From Anaerolineales bacterium (GTDB lineage: Bacteria > Chloroflexota > Anaerolineae > Anaerolineales > Villigracilaceae): 31,723 nucleotides of DNA. The stretch lies in the NCBI GenBank assembly GCA_020847355.1, contig JADLCG010000339.1:1-31723 (forward strand), read 5' to 3'. The translations under genes and the position numbers were made by a program. Below the pieces are notes generated by a model. That model did no database searches. It saw nothing but the letters and a program-made list of their open reading frames with translations, and was not told the origin of the DNA. Position 1 is the stretch's first letter; each line of letters begins with the position of its first letter. Below, piece after piece: positions 6,023 through 14,528 of this stretch.

Positions 6023-7717
6023 ATGCTTTCTTTCTCAACCTATCTCATCATTCTTATTTCAATGGGCGGGGCGTTATGGTTAGCCTTCTACTTTTTCGCG
6101 CGCGGCTTTCCTAACCCACTGGCTATGCGCGGGTCGCTGGCGCTGTTATCTATGGCGGCGTTTTTTTGGCTCACCTACAACAATTTCTTCGGCGCGCAAA
6201 CCCAATTCAACTATCTAAAATTAATTTTATTAATTATAGCCATGGCAACTTGGTATAGCCTTACGTACCAATTGCTGGAAGAAGACAACCAACGCAAACT
6301 ACGAATATTGAAACGCGGCATCTATTCGTTATTCCTGTTAATCGTTATTTTGCTGGCTATAACCCAGCCTGAACTTCCGCGGCGTTTTAACAACGACTTG
6401 TATGTGGCTCAGTTAGAAGTTAATTTCGTCTACTCTTTGTACAGCATGACCCAGCTAGCGCTAACCGTTGGATCAATTTTCAATTTAGCGCTCGAGAAAA
6501 AAATCCGTTTCTCGTCACAGGGCAGGCTGTTCCTATTTTCTTCGTTATTCATCACGCTGGCAGTTGGGTATGGCGTCATCTCGTTCTTCACGCCTAATCT
6601 GCCTTTACCGCGCCTCGTCCAAGACGGCTTGGTGTTCGGGGGCTTTTTCATGCTCGGGCTTTCGGCGCTTAAATATCAAAGCTTGCTAGAGCGCCGCACG
6701 ATTTATCAAGATTTTCCGCTGACGCTTCTCGTCATCGTAAGCGTCTGCTTCGTTTATATTTCCCTGCTCAAACAAGAGACTAGCGAACTCGCTAATCTTG
6801 TCGGCTTGGTTATCATCACGCACTCTGTCTACGATTTAGCGAGAGAGTTTTTAGAAAGATATCGCGCCCAGCAAGAAAAGAAATACAGAAGGCAGGTATT
6901 ACAGTTTACGCCTAGCGCCTCTCAGTCCTATTTACAAGACGCACTAGCTCTCTTCTGCGCTCAAATCAAAACCACAGCCGGGATTGTAGCAGTCCAAAGC
7001 GCGGAAAAATTCGTCGTAACGGCAACCCACAATTCGGTCGCCAGCGGAAGCGTAGTTCCGCATCCAGAATTTACAGACGCCACGATTGAAAAATCGGACG
7101 GGAGCATCCAAAATATCGCTTGGGTAACGTCTATATTTGACGGCGAAAAGCAAATTGCCTTCATTGGGATTGGCGCGCCGCTCAAACGGTTAGATTATTC
7201 AACCGGCGAATTAGATTTATTACAAGAATTTGCAGATTACGTAAACCTGATGTTGCTGGTAGAAGGCGGGGCGAAGAAAGATAACGCTACAATTTCTTAT
7301 CAAGCCGCAACCGAAGATATGATCGAAAATCTAAGCAATACGCCCGATGAACAGGTCGTTCGCATGACCGAGGACGGCTTGCGAAAATTTCCGGATGTTG
7401 TGAAGTTGGGTCAATCCGAATTAGCGAAGTGGTTGGACGTAGCCGGAGCAACGCACATTGAAAGAGGTAAAAAAGTACAACGCATCTTACGCGAAGGCGT
7501 GGATGCTTTGCGCCCGCTCGGCTCTCGCCCCGATGACGAACCTCTGCCGCGCAACTGGTACAACTACGCCGTATTGAACGACGCTTACATAAGGGGCGTA
7601 ATGAACAAAGAAGTGATGGCGCGTTTATATATTTCAGAAGGCACATTTAACCGCACGCGCCGCAACGCATTAAGAGGCGTAGCGCGCTGGTTGACGGAAA
7701 AAGGCAAAAGCAATTAG
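6023..7717 (+). CDS. Membrane one-component regulator: multi-TM + GAF-like + HTH
   Basis: A 564-residue protein. About eight hydrophobic segments fill residues 5-260, similar to the sensor halves of 7TM-type histidine kinases. A soluble region (about 290-420) has GAF-like layout (ALALFCAQIKTTAGIVAVQ... GELDLLQEFADYVNLMLL). The C-terminal 120 residues end in NWYNYAVLNDAYIRGVMNKE and a helix-turn-helix-like block (VMARLYISEGTFNRTRRNAL), as in sigma-70 region 4/LuxR-type HTHs. No HisKA or HATPase motifs are present, so it probably senses a signal at the membrane and binds DNA directly. The family description rests on motif reading, not a search. Translation is apparently coupled to the mini-ORF at 5971-6021. 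A terminator-like hairpin follows. Confidence 0.6.
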   Translation: MLSFSTYLIILISMGGALWLAFYFFARGFPNPLAMRGSLALLSMAAFFWLTYNNFFGAQTQFNYLKLILLIIAMATWYSLTYQLLEEDNQRKLRILKRGIYSLFLLIVILLAITQPELPRRFNNDLYVAQLEVNFVYSLYSMTQLALTVGSIFNLALEKKIRFSSQGRLFLFSSLFITLAVGYGVISFFTPNLPLPRLVQDGLVFGGFFMLGLSALKYQSLLERRTIYQDFPLTLLVIVSVCFVYISLLKQETSELANLVGLVIITHSVYDLAREFLERYRAQQEKKYRRQVLQFTPSASQSYLQDALALFCAQIKTTAGIVAVQSAEKFVVTATHNSVASGSVVPHPEFTDATIEKSDGSIQNIAWVTSIFDGEKQIAFIGIGAPLKRLDYSTGELDLLQEFADYVNLMLLVEGGAKKDNATISYQAATEDMIENLSNTPDEQVVRMTEDGLRKFPDVVKLGQSELAKWLDVAGATHIERGKKVQRILREGVDALRPLGSRPDDEPLPRNWYNYAVLNDAYIRGVMNKEVMARLYISEGTFNRTRRNALRGVARWLTEKGKSN

Positions 7718-7760
7718 AAACGTCCCGCAGATCAATCAAGTTTCCGGCGGAGCGTTTTTT
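7718..7760 (+). terminator. Terminator after membrane regulator
   Basis: AAACG-TCCCGC (7718-7728) pairs with GCGGAG-CGTTT (7747-7757) with one wobble and one mismatch, followed by T-rich sequence. It starts directly after the stop codon. Confidence 0.6.
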
Positions 7761-7812
7761 ATTTTTCTAAAAACCCTATCATTTACATCTACCCCGCCCC
7801 TTTAGAATATGG

Positions 7813-7818
7813 TATAAG
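7813..7818 (+). promoter_or_regulatory. -10 element of 6S RNA
   Basis: TATAAG at 7813-7818 lies about 7 nt before the expected 6S RNA 5' end (about 7825). Confidence 0.45.
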
Positions 7819-7824
7819 ACCCAT

Positions 7825-7997
7825 AGCCCTGCTGTGTGCGTGATATTGCCTCCACGTTTTGAGCCAATACCTAATACAAGGGTCCTTAACTTAACAGAAA
7901 TAACGCGATAGGCCTGAGCCAAGGCGGCGTTTCTCAGTAGGGACCCACCTGCGAAAGCAGGTTCAAAACCTGGCGATACACGGCATAAGCGGGGTCT
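7825..7997 (+). ncRNA. ssrS: 6S RNA
   Basis: About 173 nt with the hallmark 6S arrangement: a 5' AGCCCTGCTGTGTG strand pairing with a 3' CACGGCATAAGCGGGGT strand (TGCTGTG/CACGGCA seven base pairs, then CCC/GGG), internal TGAGCC, the conserved GTAGGGACCCACCT, a GCGAAAGC hairpin and GGTTCAAAACCTGG. These match my memory of Bacillus-type 6S RNA, including the GGGACCCACCT and GGTTCAAAAC blocks. 6S RNA mimics an open promoter and sequesters sigma-70 holoenzyme in stationary phase. A T7 run at 7997-8003 is the terminator. A 234-nt open frame on the other strand here is a shadow. Ends are approximate. Confidence 0.85.
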
Positions 7998-8082
7998 TTT
8001 TTTATGCCGCAACTGAGCAAGAAACGGGTCGCCGCAACGTTAAGCGCCATATACAATTTCACACATCCTAAAGGAGATTGAT

Positions 8083-8949
8083 ATGGAATTCAGCCTCACA
8101 ACGCACGACTCAAACCTCACTCAAAATTATCGGCTCGTCGAACAAGCCATCCAATACATTGAAATCAACGCGCACAAACAGCCCGAGTTAGCTGAAATCG
8201 CCTCGGCAGTTGGGCTGAGCGAATATCACTTCCAGCGCATCTTCACCCGCTGGGCAGGCATCAGCCCAAAACGCTTTCTCCAATTCCTCACCAAAGAACA
8301 CGCCAAACAACTGCTCGATCAATCCAAAAATCTATTGGAAACCGCGCATCAAACCGGGCTTTCCAGCGTGGGGCGGCTCCACGATCTTTTCATCAACGCG
8401 GAAGCCATCTCCCCCGGCGAATATAAAACGCGCGGCACGGGCGTAGAAATCCGCTACGGCGTTCACGCCACCCCTTTCGGCAAATGTTTGCTCGCCATAA
8501 CCGGACGCGGCATCTGCAACTTAAGTTTCATCAATCAGAGCGAAGGCGCCGCCATTGATAGATTAATCGCGCAGTGGGAACATGCGGATTTGATCGAAGA
8601 TTACAAATCCACCGCCCCGTTGATTAAACGCATCTTTCTGGACCGTCAGCCTGCTTCACCCTTCAAACTTCATCTTCAGGGGACAAATTTCCAAATTAAA
8701 GTCTGGGAAGCGCTACTCCACATCCCCAGCGGCGCAGCGACTACTTACGAACAAATTGCCGCGCAAATTGGTAAGCCGCGCGCAGTTCGCGCCGTCGGAA
8801 CTGCGGTAGGTCACAATCCGATTGCCTATCTGATCCCATGCCATCGCGTCATCCGCAAAACCGGCGAATTTGGGAATTATCTCTATGGCTCCGCTCGTAA
8901 AAAAGCCATGTTGGCAAAAGAAAGCATGGAAATTATCTCAGCGCCTTAA
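8083..8949 (+). CDS. ada: Ada-like AraC regulator / methylated-DNA-protein-cysteine methyltransferase
   Basis: A 288-residue fusion. Residues about 20-110 form an AraC-type helix-turn-helix pair (LAEIASAVGLSEYHFQRIFT, then ISPKRFLQFL). Residues about 200-285 form the alkyltransferase domain with FQIKVWEALLHIPSG, TYEQIA, AVGxAVGHNPIAYLI and the acceptor P-C253-H-R-V-I. It removes methyl groups from O6-methylguanine irreversibly. Compared with E. coli Ada it lacks the N-terminal zinc/phosphotriester-sensing Cys domain, so how it would be activated as a regulator is unclear. The usual G-G-Y-x-x-G after the active site reads GNYLYG. AAAGGAG lies 7-8 nt before the ATG. The exporter gene follows after 9 nt. 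Confidence 0.92.
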   Translation: MEFSLTTHDSNLTQNYRLVEQAIQYIEINAHKQPELAEIASAVGLSEYHFQRIFTRWAGISPKRFLQFLTKEHAKQLLDQSKNLLETAHQTGLSSVGRLHDLFINAEAISPGEYKTRGTGVEIRYGVHATPFGKCLLAITGRGICNLSFINQSEGAAIDRLIAQWEHADLIEDYKSTAPLIKRIFLDRQPASPFKLHLQGTNFQIKVWEALLHIPSGAATTYEQIAAQIGKPRAVRAVGTAVGHNPIAYLIPCHRVIRKTGEFGNYLYGSARKKAMLAKESMEIISAP

Positions 8950-8958
8950 AAAGGATTT

Positions 8959-9891
8959 ATGAAAACAAAAACTTGGTTGGCATTAATTACGCTTTATATC
9001 GTCTGGGGTTCAACATACATCGGCATAAAAATTGCAGTTGAAACCATCCCCCCATTCCTGCACGCCGGAATTCGCTTTCTAATCTCCGGCTTGATCTTGA
9101 TACTTTGGCAAAAAGCCGCAGGCAACGAACTCCCCACTAAACGGCAATGGCTCTCCGCCGCAGTCGTTGGTAATTTTCTGCTCCTCGGCGGCAACGGGCT
9201 GGTCGCTTGGGCAGAACAGACCATCCCTTCAGGAATTGCGGCGCTGATCATCGCCTCCACGCCTATGTTCTTAGTATTGCTGGAAGCGTTTCGCAAAGGC
9301 GGCGCAAAACCCACTTGGCAGGTTCTGGTTGGCTTGCTGATTGGGTTTATCGGGATTTTTATCTTGGTTGGTCCGGGAGAGCTTTCCGGCAGTGACTTAA
9401 AGCTCAATCCGCTTGGCGTTATCGCGCTCCTTTCCGCCAGCGCGCTCTGGGCGAGCGGCTCGATCTACAGCAAAACTGCGGATCTACCAAACTCCGCGTT
9501 GATGACCACCGGCGCAGAAATGCTCATGGGCAGTATCGGTTTATTCATCGTTTCGTTCGCTATGCGCGAAACACAAACTTGGAATTTTACGGCTGTCTCT
9601 ACCCGCTCAATTTACGGGCTGATCTACCTCATTCTAATCGGCTCGATCGTTGGGTTCGGTTCGTACACTTGGCTGTTGAAGAACGTCCCCATTTCTCTCG
9701 TCTCAACCTATGCGTATGTCAATCCGATTGTGGCGGTTTTGCTCGGTTTTTGGTTACTCCATGAGCCGCTAGAATCGCGCATTTGGCTGGGTACGGCAAT
9801 CATCCTCGGGTCAGTCATATTTATCAATAGCCGAGGCAAGCCCAAAGTTAAGCAAGAAGCGCGTCAAATCACGCCGGAAGAAATCACTTAA
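8959..9891 (+). CDS. yedA: EamA/DMT-family exporter, YedA-like
   Basis: A 310-residue protein with ten hydrophobic helices arranged as two EamA halves. The first half opens with LYIVWGSTYIGIKIAVETIPP and GIRFLISG, followed by NGLVAWAEQTIPSGIAAL; the second has LLSASALWASGSIYSKTADLP and SLVSTYAYVNPIVAVLLGF. Both resemble E. coli YedA closely in order and wording. The family exports drugs or metabolites, substrate unknown. AAAGGA lies 6-11 nt before the ATG. It follows the Ada-like gene by 9 nt, so the two are probably one transcript, perhaps linking alkylation repair to export. A strong terminator follows. Confidence 0.87.
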   Translation: MKTKTWLALITLYIVWGSTYIGIKIAVETIPPFLHAGIRFLISGLILILWQKAAGNELPTKRQWLSAAVVGNFLLLGGNGLVAWAEQTIPSGIAALIIASTPMFLVLLEAFRKGGAKPTWQVLVGLLIGFIGIFILVGPGELSGSDLKLNPLGVIALLSASALWASGSIYSKTADLPNSALMTTGAEMLMGSIGLFIVSFAMRETQTWNFTAVSTRSIYGLIYLILIGSIVGFGSYTWLLKNVPISLVSTYAYVNPIVAVLLGFWLLHEPLESRIWLGTAIILGSVIFINSRGKPKVKQEARQITPEEIT

Positions 9892-9894
9892 ATC

Positions 9895-9927
9895 AAAAAG
9901 TCCTCAAAATATTTTTGAGGACTTTTT
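9895..9927. terminator. Bidirectional intrinsic terminator
   Basis: A perfect 15-bp stem (9895-9909 with 9913-9927) around GTCCTC/GAGGAC, with A5 on the left and T6 on the right. It lies between convergent genes (exporter plus, SDH-type protease minus) and can serve both. Confidence 0.92.
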
Positions 9928-9943
9928 TAATTTAGTCTATCCG

Positions 9944-10963
9944 CTATGCAATGTGCAGAATAGATTTTTTTATCTTGCTTCCCACTTTTTCCATGCGCCG
10001 CCAACTGCTGTTATCGTTGAGCGAAATCCAGCGGCGTTCTTCCGTGCGGTAGAACCAATCTTTATCTTGCTGATAGTGAACCAACACGCCCGCCGATTCC
10101 CAAATGTTAAGAATCTCGTTGCTATGCGCGTGCGTATCGTCAAAGTCCGTCGTTGCGCGTTGACCCATCTCGCTATACAACTCATTCAATTCAAGCAAGA
10201 GCGTGTTGATTTCAGGCGCAAGGCGATCCACCTTCAAGCCAATTCTACGAGCTTCTTCAAACAAAATCGGATACCCATGCGACGGATATTTTGAATTCAA
10301 GGTCGCCGCGATTTTTTCGGCAACGCCTTCGTCTTTGATGTGATACGCCAGCAATTCTTTGCACAACATGATGGACAAAGATTCAGCGCGATCCACCGCG
10401 CCAATCACCAGCGGATGCACATGTTGAAATAATTGTTGATAAGGATTCTCGCTCTTATCCGACCCCTGGGCTTGCCACAGCCTCACGACGCGATTCAGTT
10501 CATCCAAGCTGACGCTCACGCGATCGTTATCGCGGTCAATTGGCGAGAGCGCGTGCGTCAAAGAAGTATCCACCGAGGTGAGATACGCCATGGGTCCCAT
10601 ATAGATTTCATTCGCGCCGAGGGTGATCATCGTCGCGGCGGAGGCGCATTCCAAAGGCGCAACTGCCACCAAATGCTCGCAATATTGACGAATCAAATTC
10701 ACCAGCCGTAAAGAGGCTTGTCCGTTTCCGCCGCTGGATTTAATGAAGAGATAAATCTTCTTTTGCGGTCCTATTTTTTCAAGCAATTCAAACAATGCCA
10801 ACACGTCATCGTGACAAACGCTCCCACGCGGGTTGTTGAAGTAAGTCACCAGCGTGCCGCCCAATTTTTTATTGATTTGAGCGATGATCGCCTGAGTTTT
10901 TTCAAAAAGAATCGGGGGTTGCTTTTCTTTATTCTGCTTGGCTTGCTTGGTTGGGGTCGCCAT
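9944..10963 (-). CDS. ClpP-fold serine protease-like protein (SDH/SppA type)
   Basis: A 339-residue protein. The ClpP/crotonase-like core is visible: YLFIKSSGGNGQAS (oxyanion glycines about 78-79), then ECASAATMITLGANEIYMGP, whose S108 stands where ClpP and serine-dehydrogenase-proteinase (PF01972) families have the nucleophile. A later H-rich region (ELLAYHIKDEGVAEKIAATL) could supply the His. The C-terminal 80 residues (DTHAHSNEILNIWESAG...) are soluble and unfamiliar. There is no signal peptide, so it is probably cytoplasmic or peripheral. AGGAGA lies about 8 nt before the ATG. A 95-nt gap separates it from the PaiB-like gene upstream on the same strand. The exact substrate is unknown. Confidence 0.78.
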   Translation of the reverse strand: MATPTKQAKQNKEKQPPILFEKTQAIIAQINKKLGGTLVTYFNNPRGSVCHDDVLALFELLEKIGPQKKIYLFIKSSGGNGQASLRLVNLIRQYCEHLVAVAPLECASAATMITLGANEIYMGPMAYLTSVDTSLTHALSPIDRDNDRVSVSLDELNRVVRLWQAQGSDKSENPYQQLFQHVHPLVIGAVDRAESLSIMLCKELLAYHIKDEGVAEKIAATLNSKYPSHGYPILFEEARRIGLKVDRLAPEINTLLLELNELYSEMGQRATTDFDDTHAHSNEILNIWESAGVLVHYQQDKDWFYRTEERRWISLNDNSSWRRMEKVGSKIKKSILHIA

Positions 10964-11058
10964 AAATTATTCTCCTAATTTTTGAGATAAAAGCCAATTT
11001 CAATTTTATTTACCAAATCTATAAACACGCGCCCATGCCATGAACGAAAAGCTATCAA

Positions 11059-11682
11059 TCATCCTTCACTTTTGCGTTTCTCCCGTTGCGCCTGCATGGC
11101 TTGGGCAATCATCCCGGAATATTCATCGCCGCGTTTTTCAAGCTCGCGAACAATGTTTTCGTGATCTTCATCGTCTCTGTTTTGACTCAGCTTATATCCT
11201 GCGTCAATTTGCGTAACGTCTATCGCGAAGCCAAACACGCCCTTCATCTGTTTCTGCACAAAATCTTGCGGGAGTTCTTCCAGCCGATAGGCGGTAGCTG
11301 ATTCGTGGTTTTGCACCAAACGGCTGAGCAACGCGTACAAGTCGGCGTTTTGTATTTCGCGCGCCTTCCCGTAAACATGGACGATCTGATAATTCCAGGT
11401 TGGCACATTGATATGGTTGTACCAGCGAGGCGAGATGTAGGTATGCGCGCCTTGAAAGATAAGCAATAGTTCTTGTCCGTCAAAAGATTTCCATTGCGGG
11501 TTTGCGCGCGAGATATGGCAGTACACCACAAGTTTATTTTCAAATTCCGCCACTTCTACGGGCGCGTGTGTGGCAAGCGGTCTTTTTCCGTCAAAGGTGA
11601 CAATCGCCGGAAAGTTATTCCGCTGTAAAAATGGCAGGATGGTTTTAATGTCTTCTTCACGATAATATTTCGGAATGTGCAT
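11059..11682 (-). CDS. PaiB-like FMN-binding protein
   Basis: A 207-residue protein beginning MHIPKYYREEDI, with LQRNNFPAIVTFDGKRPLATHAP, VYCHISRANPQW, LLIFQGAHTYISPRWY and WNYQIVHVYGKA. These are the landmark segments of the PaiB family (split-barrel FMN-binding fold, named for a Bacillus protease-synthesis regulator). The length matches. Whether it acts on transcription or as a flavoprotein oxidoreductase is not settled for the family. AAGGCGG lies about 7 nt before the ATG. It sits 32 nt downstream of the GH3-like gene on the same strand. Confidence 0.88.
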   Translation of the reverse strand: MHIPKYYREEDIKTILPFLQRNNFPAIVTFDGKRPLATHAPVEVAEFENKLVVYCHISRANPQWKSFDGQELLLIFQGAHTYISPRWYNHINVPTWNYQIVHVYGKAREIQNADLYALLSRLVQNHESATAYRLEELPQDFVQKQMKGVFGFAIDVTQIDAGYKLSQNRDDEDHENIVRELEKRGDEYSGMIAQAMQAQREKRKSEG

Positions 11683-11713
11683 TTCAAAACCGCCTTATAT
11701 TTAGTTTTTAGAT

Positions 11714-14446
11714 TTAAAACTTAGACCACACCCAACCTGCCGCAAAACCAATCGCTTCTCCGAGAAAAACAAAAGTCATCAAGCCTGAAAAGCCGGTCGC
11801 GGAAAGCCAATTGAAAATCCCAAATAATCCAAAGGCTAGGTAATTATATGCCAACAAGCCCCCTAATGTCACGCCCAAAGCCCAGCGCAAAGCGGAGCGC
11901 GGATCCGCCAGGCGAATTCCGGCGCTATATGCCACCCAAACGCTAAAGGCTAAAAAGAGCATCGTTAGAAACCAAGAAGCAAAACGCGGGTAGCCTGCCT
12001 GCGAAATATATTCGCTAACTTCCTTAACCGCTTCCGGCTCAGGCGTCGCTTCAACAGGGGCGGTCAATTCCGGCACAATAACCGTCACGGCAACGGCGCC
12101 GGACTGCGAAACATCCAACTGCAAAACTGTGGATATATTCGCCGGTTCGCTCGCCGCTTCAATTTCCAGCAGGCCGGGCTTATCCAAGCCGAAGGAAGAA
12201 CGGGCAATGCCTTGCGTGGTCGTCACGTCCGTTTGCTGGAGGATGCCGCCGCCTTCCCCAGTGAGGATGGTTGAAAAGCGCACAACCGTGCCATCTGGGA
12301 CGGGATGCCCGTTATTATCTTTGATTACGCCGGTGCGAATGGCGATTGTATCGCCAATTTGAAAGAGCGGAATTTGAGTCGCTTCAGGCGTGACCGTTCC
12401 GTCAGTTACAACAGGCACAGGTTCAAGGTCCAGAAAGAGCGGGATGATCTGATTCGGATTCGGCGCGGTGGCGGTGATCATGTCATAGCGAATCCCGGCA
12501 ATCGAAACCGGCGAAGCTCCAACTGGCGTCAACTCCTGAAACAAAAGCCGCGCGGCAACTTCGACAAATTGAGGTTGTTTGCTATACAGCGCGTAATACG
12601 CAGTGAATTTGGAAATATCGGTTGCGTCAAAATAATAGGGCGCGTCAAAAGAAAAGACAATCACTTTTTTGTTACGCACCAGATCGGCGCGTTCCGCGAT
12701 GAAGCGGCGAATTAAGGCGGGCTGATTTTGGCTGGCGTCCGTAATAGAAATTACCAACCAACTCGATTCGCTAATATCTTTTTCAATGAACGGCGGATCG
12801 AGTTTATCCAACAGCGATTGCAGGTTTTGCAAAGAATAGGATTTCAAACGAAAATCGGAAGTGAGGTTGGCGCTTTGCGGTCCATATAATTGCAAGCTGG
12901 CTTTTTGAAGCGCATCCACCGGAATTGACGACATTTCTGAACAAGCGGAACATTGGCGCGTAACGGCTGTATCGGTAATAAATGTGATTTGTTCATTCGC
13001 CTGCGGCGGATTCGGCAAAACGGTGGAAAGGTCTTGCAAATTGGGGCTGATCAACGTTGCGGAATTTCGCGCAACTTCAAACGCCAGGTCGGTTGCCGAG
13101 CCGATATTATTCAAGCCTGCCAAAACCGGCTTGACGCTGATAATTGAAAAATTGCCGTAGAGCTTATGCTTCATCGCCAAGATCCGCAGGACTGAAGCGT
13201 CCACGCGTTGGGCAAAGGCTGGGTCTTCGCGATATTTCTGCGCGAAAGATTCAAGTACGCGCTTGGTCGTTGAGTAGGCGTCTGCCACATCGTCCGAGAC
13301 GATGTTTCCTAAATATAAAAGATCGTTGCCAGCCAGAAAAGCGTCGCGGGCGACGTTACGCGCCGAAAATTTATCCCCGTTTTGAACGTAGAAATCGCGC
13401 ACCGAATTTGTGCCTAAATCGTCGCTGACGATCAACCCGCCATTTGCGCGCCAAGTTGAAAATTGGGGCAGTTCCAAAATTTGCGCTAGGGCTTGCGGGT
13501 CAAAACTGATCGGCTTGGTAGTTGCGCGAATGTTTCCCTGAAACCCTTGATAACGAATATGCGAGACTAACAAACCGTCCACCGTAGCTTCGGGCGTAGC
13601 CGCATTACCGGTGACTGAAAAAAAAGGCGCCAACTCAATCTGCTTCAATTGTTCCAAAGATTTACGAACTGTGGAAACCTCAACCTCCGGCAAACGATCC
13701 GCGCCGCCTACGCCGGGGAAATGCTTGGCGATCACGAGCAAACCGTTTTCACTGCCTTTGTGCAAACCGCTCACATAAGCGCGCCCCATCTCGCCCACCC
13801 AATACGGATCCCCGCCAAACACGCGCGAAGCTAAATCTCCGCCGGCTGGGTTCGGCGATTCCAATACGTCTAACGAGGGTCCAAGATATAAATTAAAGCC
13901 TAAGGCGGCGAGTTCGCGTCCGCGCACTTCGCCTACTTTTTGAGCCAATTCTGAATTCCAGGTCGCGCCAAGCGCCAACTCGCTAGGCAGGGGCGTCAAT
14001 CCGCTCAAAATTTCATCGGTTGGCGCGCCATTGCCTTCTTGAGCAACGCCAATCAACAAAGGCACATATTCTCTCGGCGCAATCGCGCCTGTCACTGGGT
14101 CGGCGGGCGGGTATAAGGAAGAATCCCAATTGAGGGTTTGCAAAGCGCTAATCAAATCGTAAGCCTGCGGCACAGTCTCTGGAGCGGCTGTAAAATTATC
14201 GTTAGCCGAGCGTAAGGCCACGCCGCCCACGTGATAATTAACGATCAAATCATAAATTTGCGAAGTCTCGCTCGTATCCACGCCGGTAAAAGTCACCAAA
14301 AATAATTGCCCCACGCGCTCTTCCGGAGACATCGAATCCAACAGCGCTTTGACGTCGGCAGGCGGTTCAAGCGTTTGCGCCCGCGTCGAAGCGGGTAAAA
14401 ACAAGCTAATCAATAAAATAATAAGGATAATTTTTCTCAATTTCAT
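11714..14446 (-). CDS. GH3-like exported protein with Ig-like domain and C-terminal TM helices
   Basis: A 910-residue protein. Two ATGs are adjacent (14449, 14446); the second has GGGGAG at a better 6-nt spacing. A signal peptide ends near STRA-QT. The N-terminal 430 residues follow the GH3/NagZ pattern: MSPEERVGQLFLV, ALGFNLYLGPSLDV, AKHFPGVGG and LIVSDDLG, whose first Asp (about 342) is the expected nucleophile. The NagZ loop normally reading GHGDT...DSH is replaced by GVGGADRLPEV, and the IDQEGG site reads VAQEGNG, so NagZ-type activity is uncertain. After a linker region comes a Big-1-like Ig domain (about 690-780: GVIKDNNGHPVPDGTVVRF). Three TM helices end the protein (about 823-908). 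It is probably membrane-anchored and acts on envelope glycans or only binds them. Confidence 0.75.
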   Translation of the reverse strand: MKLRKIILIILLISLFLPASTRAQTLEPPADVKALLDSMSPEERVGQLFLVTFTGVDTSETSQIYDLIVNYHVGGVALRSANDNFTAAPETVPQAYDLISALQTLNWDSSLYPPADPVTGAIAPREYVPLLIGVAQEGNGAPTDEILSGLTPLPSELALGATWNSELAQKVGEVRGRELAALGFNLYLGPSLDVLESPNPAGGDLASRVFGGDPYWVGEMGRAYVSGLHKGSENGLLVIAKHFPGVGGADRLPEVEVSTVRKSLEQLKQIELAPFFSVTGNAATPEATVDGLLVSHIRYQGFQGNIRATTKPISFDPQALAQILELPQFSTWRANGGLIVSDDLGTNSVRDFYVQNGDKFSARNVARDAFLAGNDLLYLGNIVSDDVADAYSTTKRVLESFAQKYREDPAFAQRVDASVLRILAMKHKLYGNFSIISVKPVLAGLNNIGSATDLAFEVARNSATLISPNLQDLSTVLPNPPQANEQITFITDTAVTRQCSACSEMSSIPVDALQKASLQLYGPQSANLTSDFRLKSYSLQNLQSLLDKLDPPFIEKDISESSWLVISITDASQNQPALIRRFIAERADLVRNKKVIVFSFDAPYYFDATDISKFTAYYALYSKQPQFVEVAARLLFQELTPVGASPVSIAGIRYDMITATAPNPNQIIPLFLDLEPVPVVTDGTVTPEATQIPLFQIGDTIAIRTGVIKDNNGHPVPDGTVVRFSTILTGEGGGILQQTDVTTTQGIARSSFGLDKPGLLEIEAASEPANISTVLQLDVSQSGAVAVTVIVPELTAPVEATPEPEAVKEVSEYISQAGYPRFASWFLTMLFLAFSVWVAYSAGIRLADPRSALRWALGVTLGGLLAYNYLAFGLFGIFNWLSATGFSGLMTFVFLGEAIGFAAGWVWSKF

Positions 14447-14528
14447 CAACTCCCCTTATAACACATTTCTTTCTGGGATTAAATTCGCCGCCCGCTCACC
14501 GATAATTGATTCTGTTATGCTGATAGTT

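Noticed and set aside
7779..8012. 77-codon minus-strand frame over the 6S RNA
   Set aside because: The 6S RNA motifs and terminator on the plus strand explain the sequence.
12305..12715. 136-codon plus-strand frame inside the GH3 gene
   Set aside because: It lies antisense to a well-supported coding region and has an arginine-rich shadow composition.
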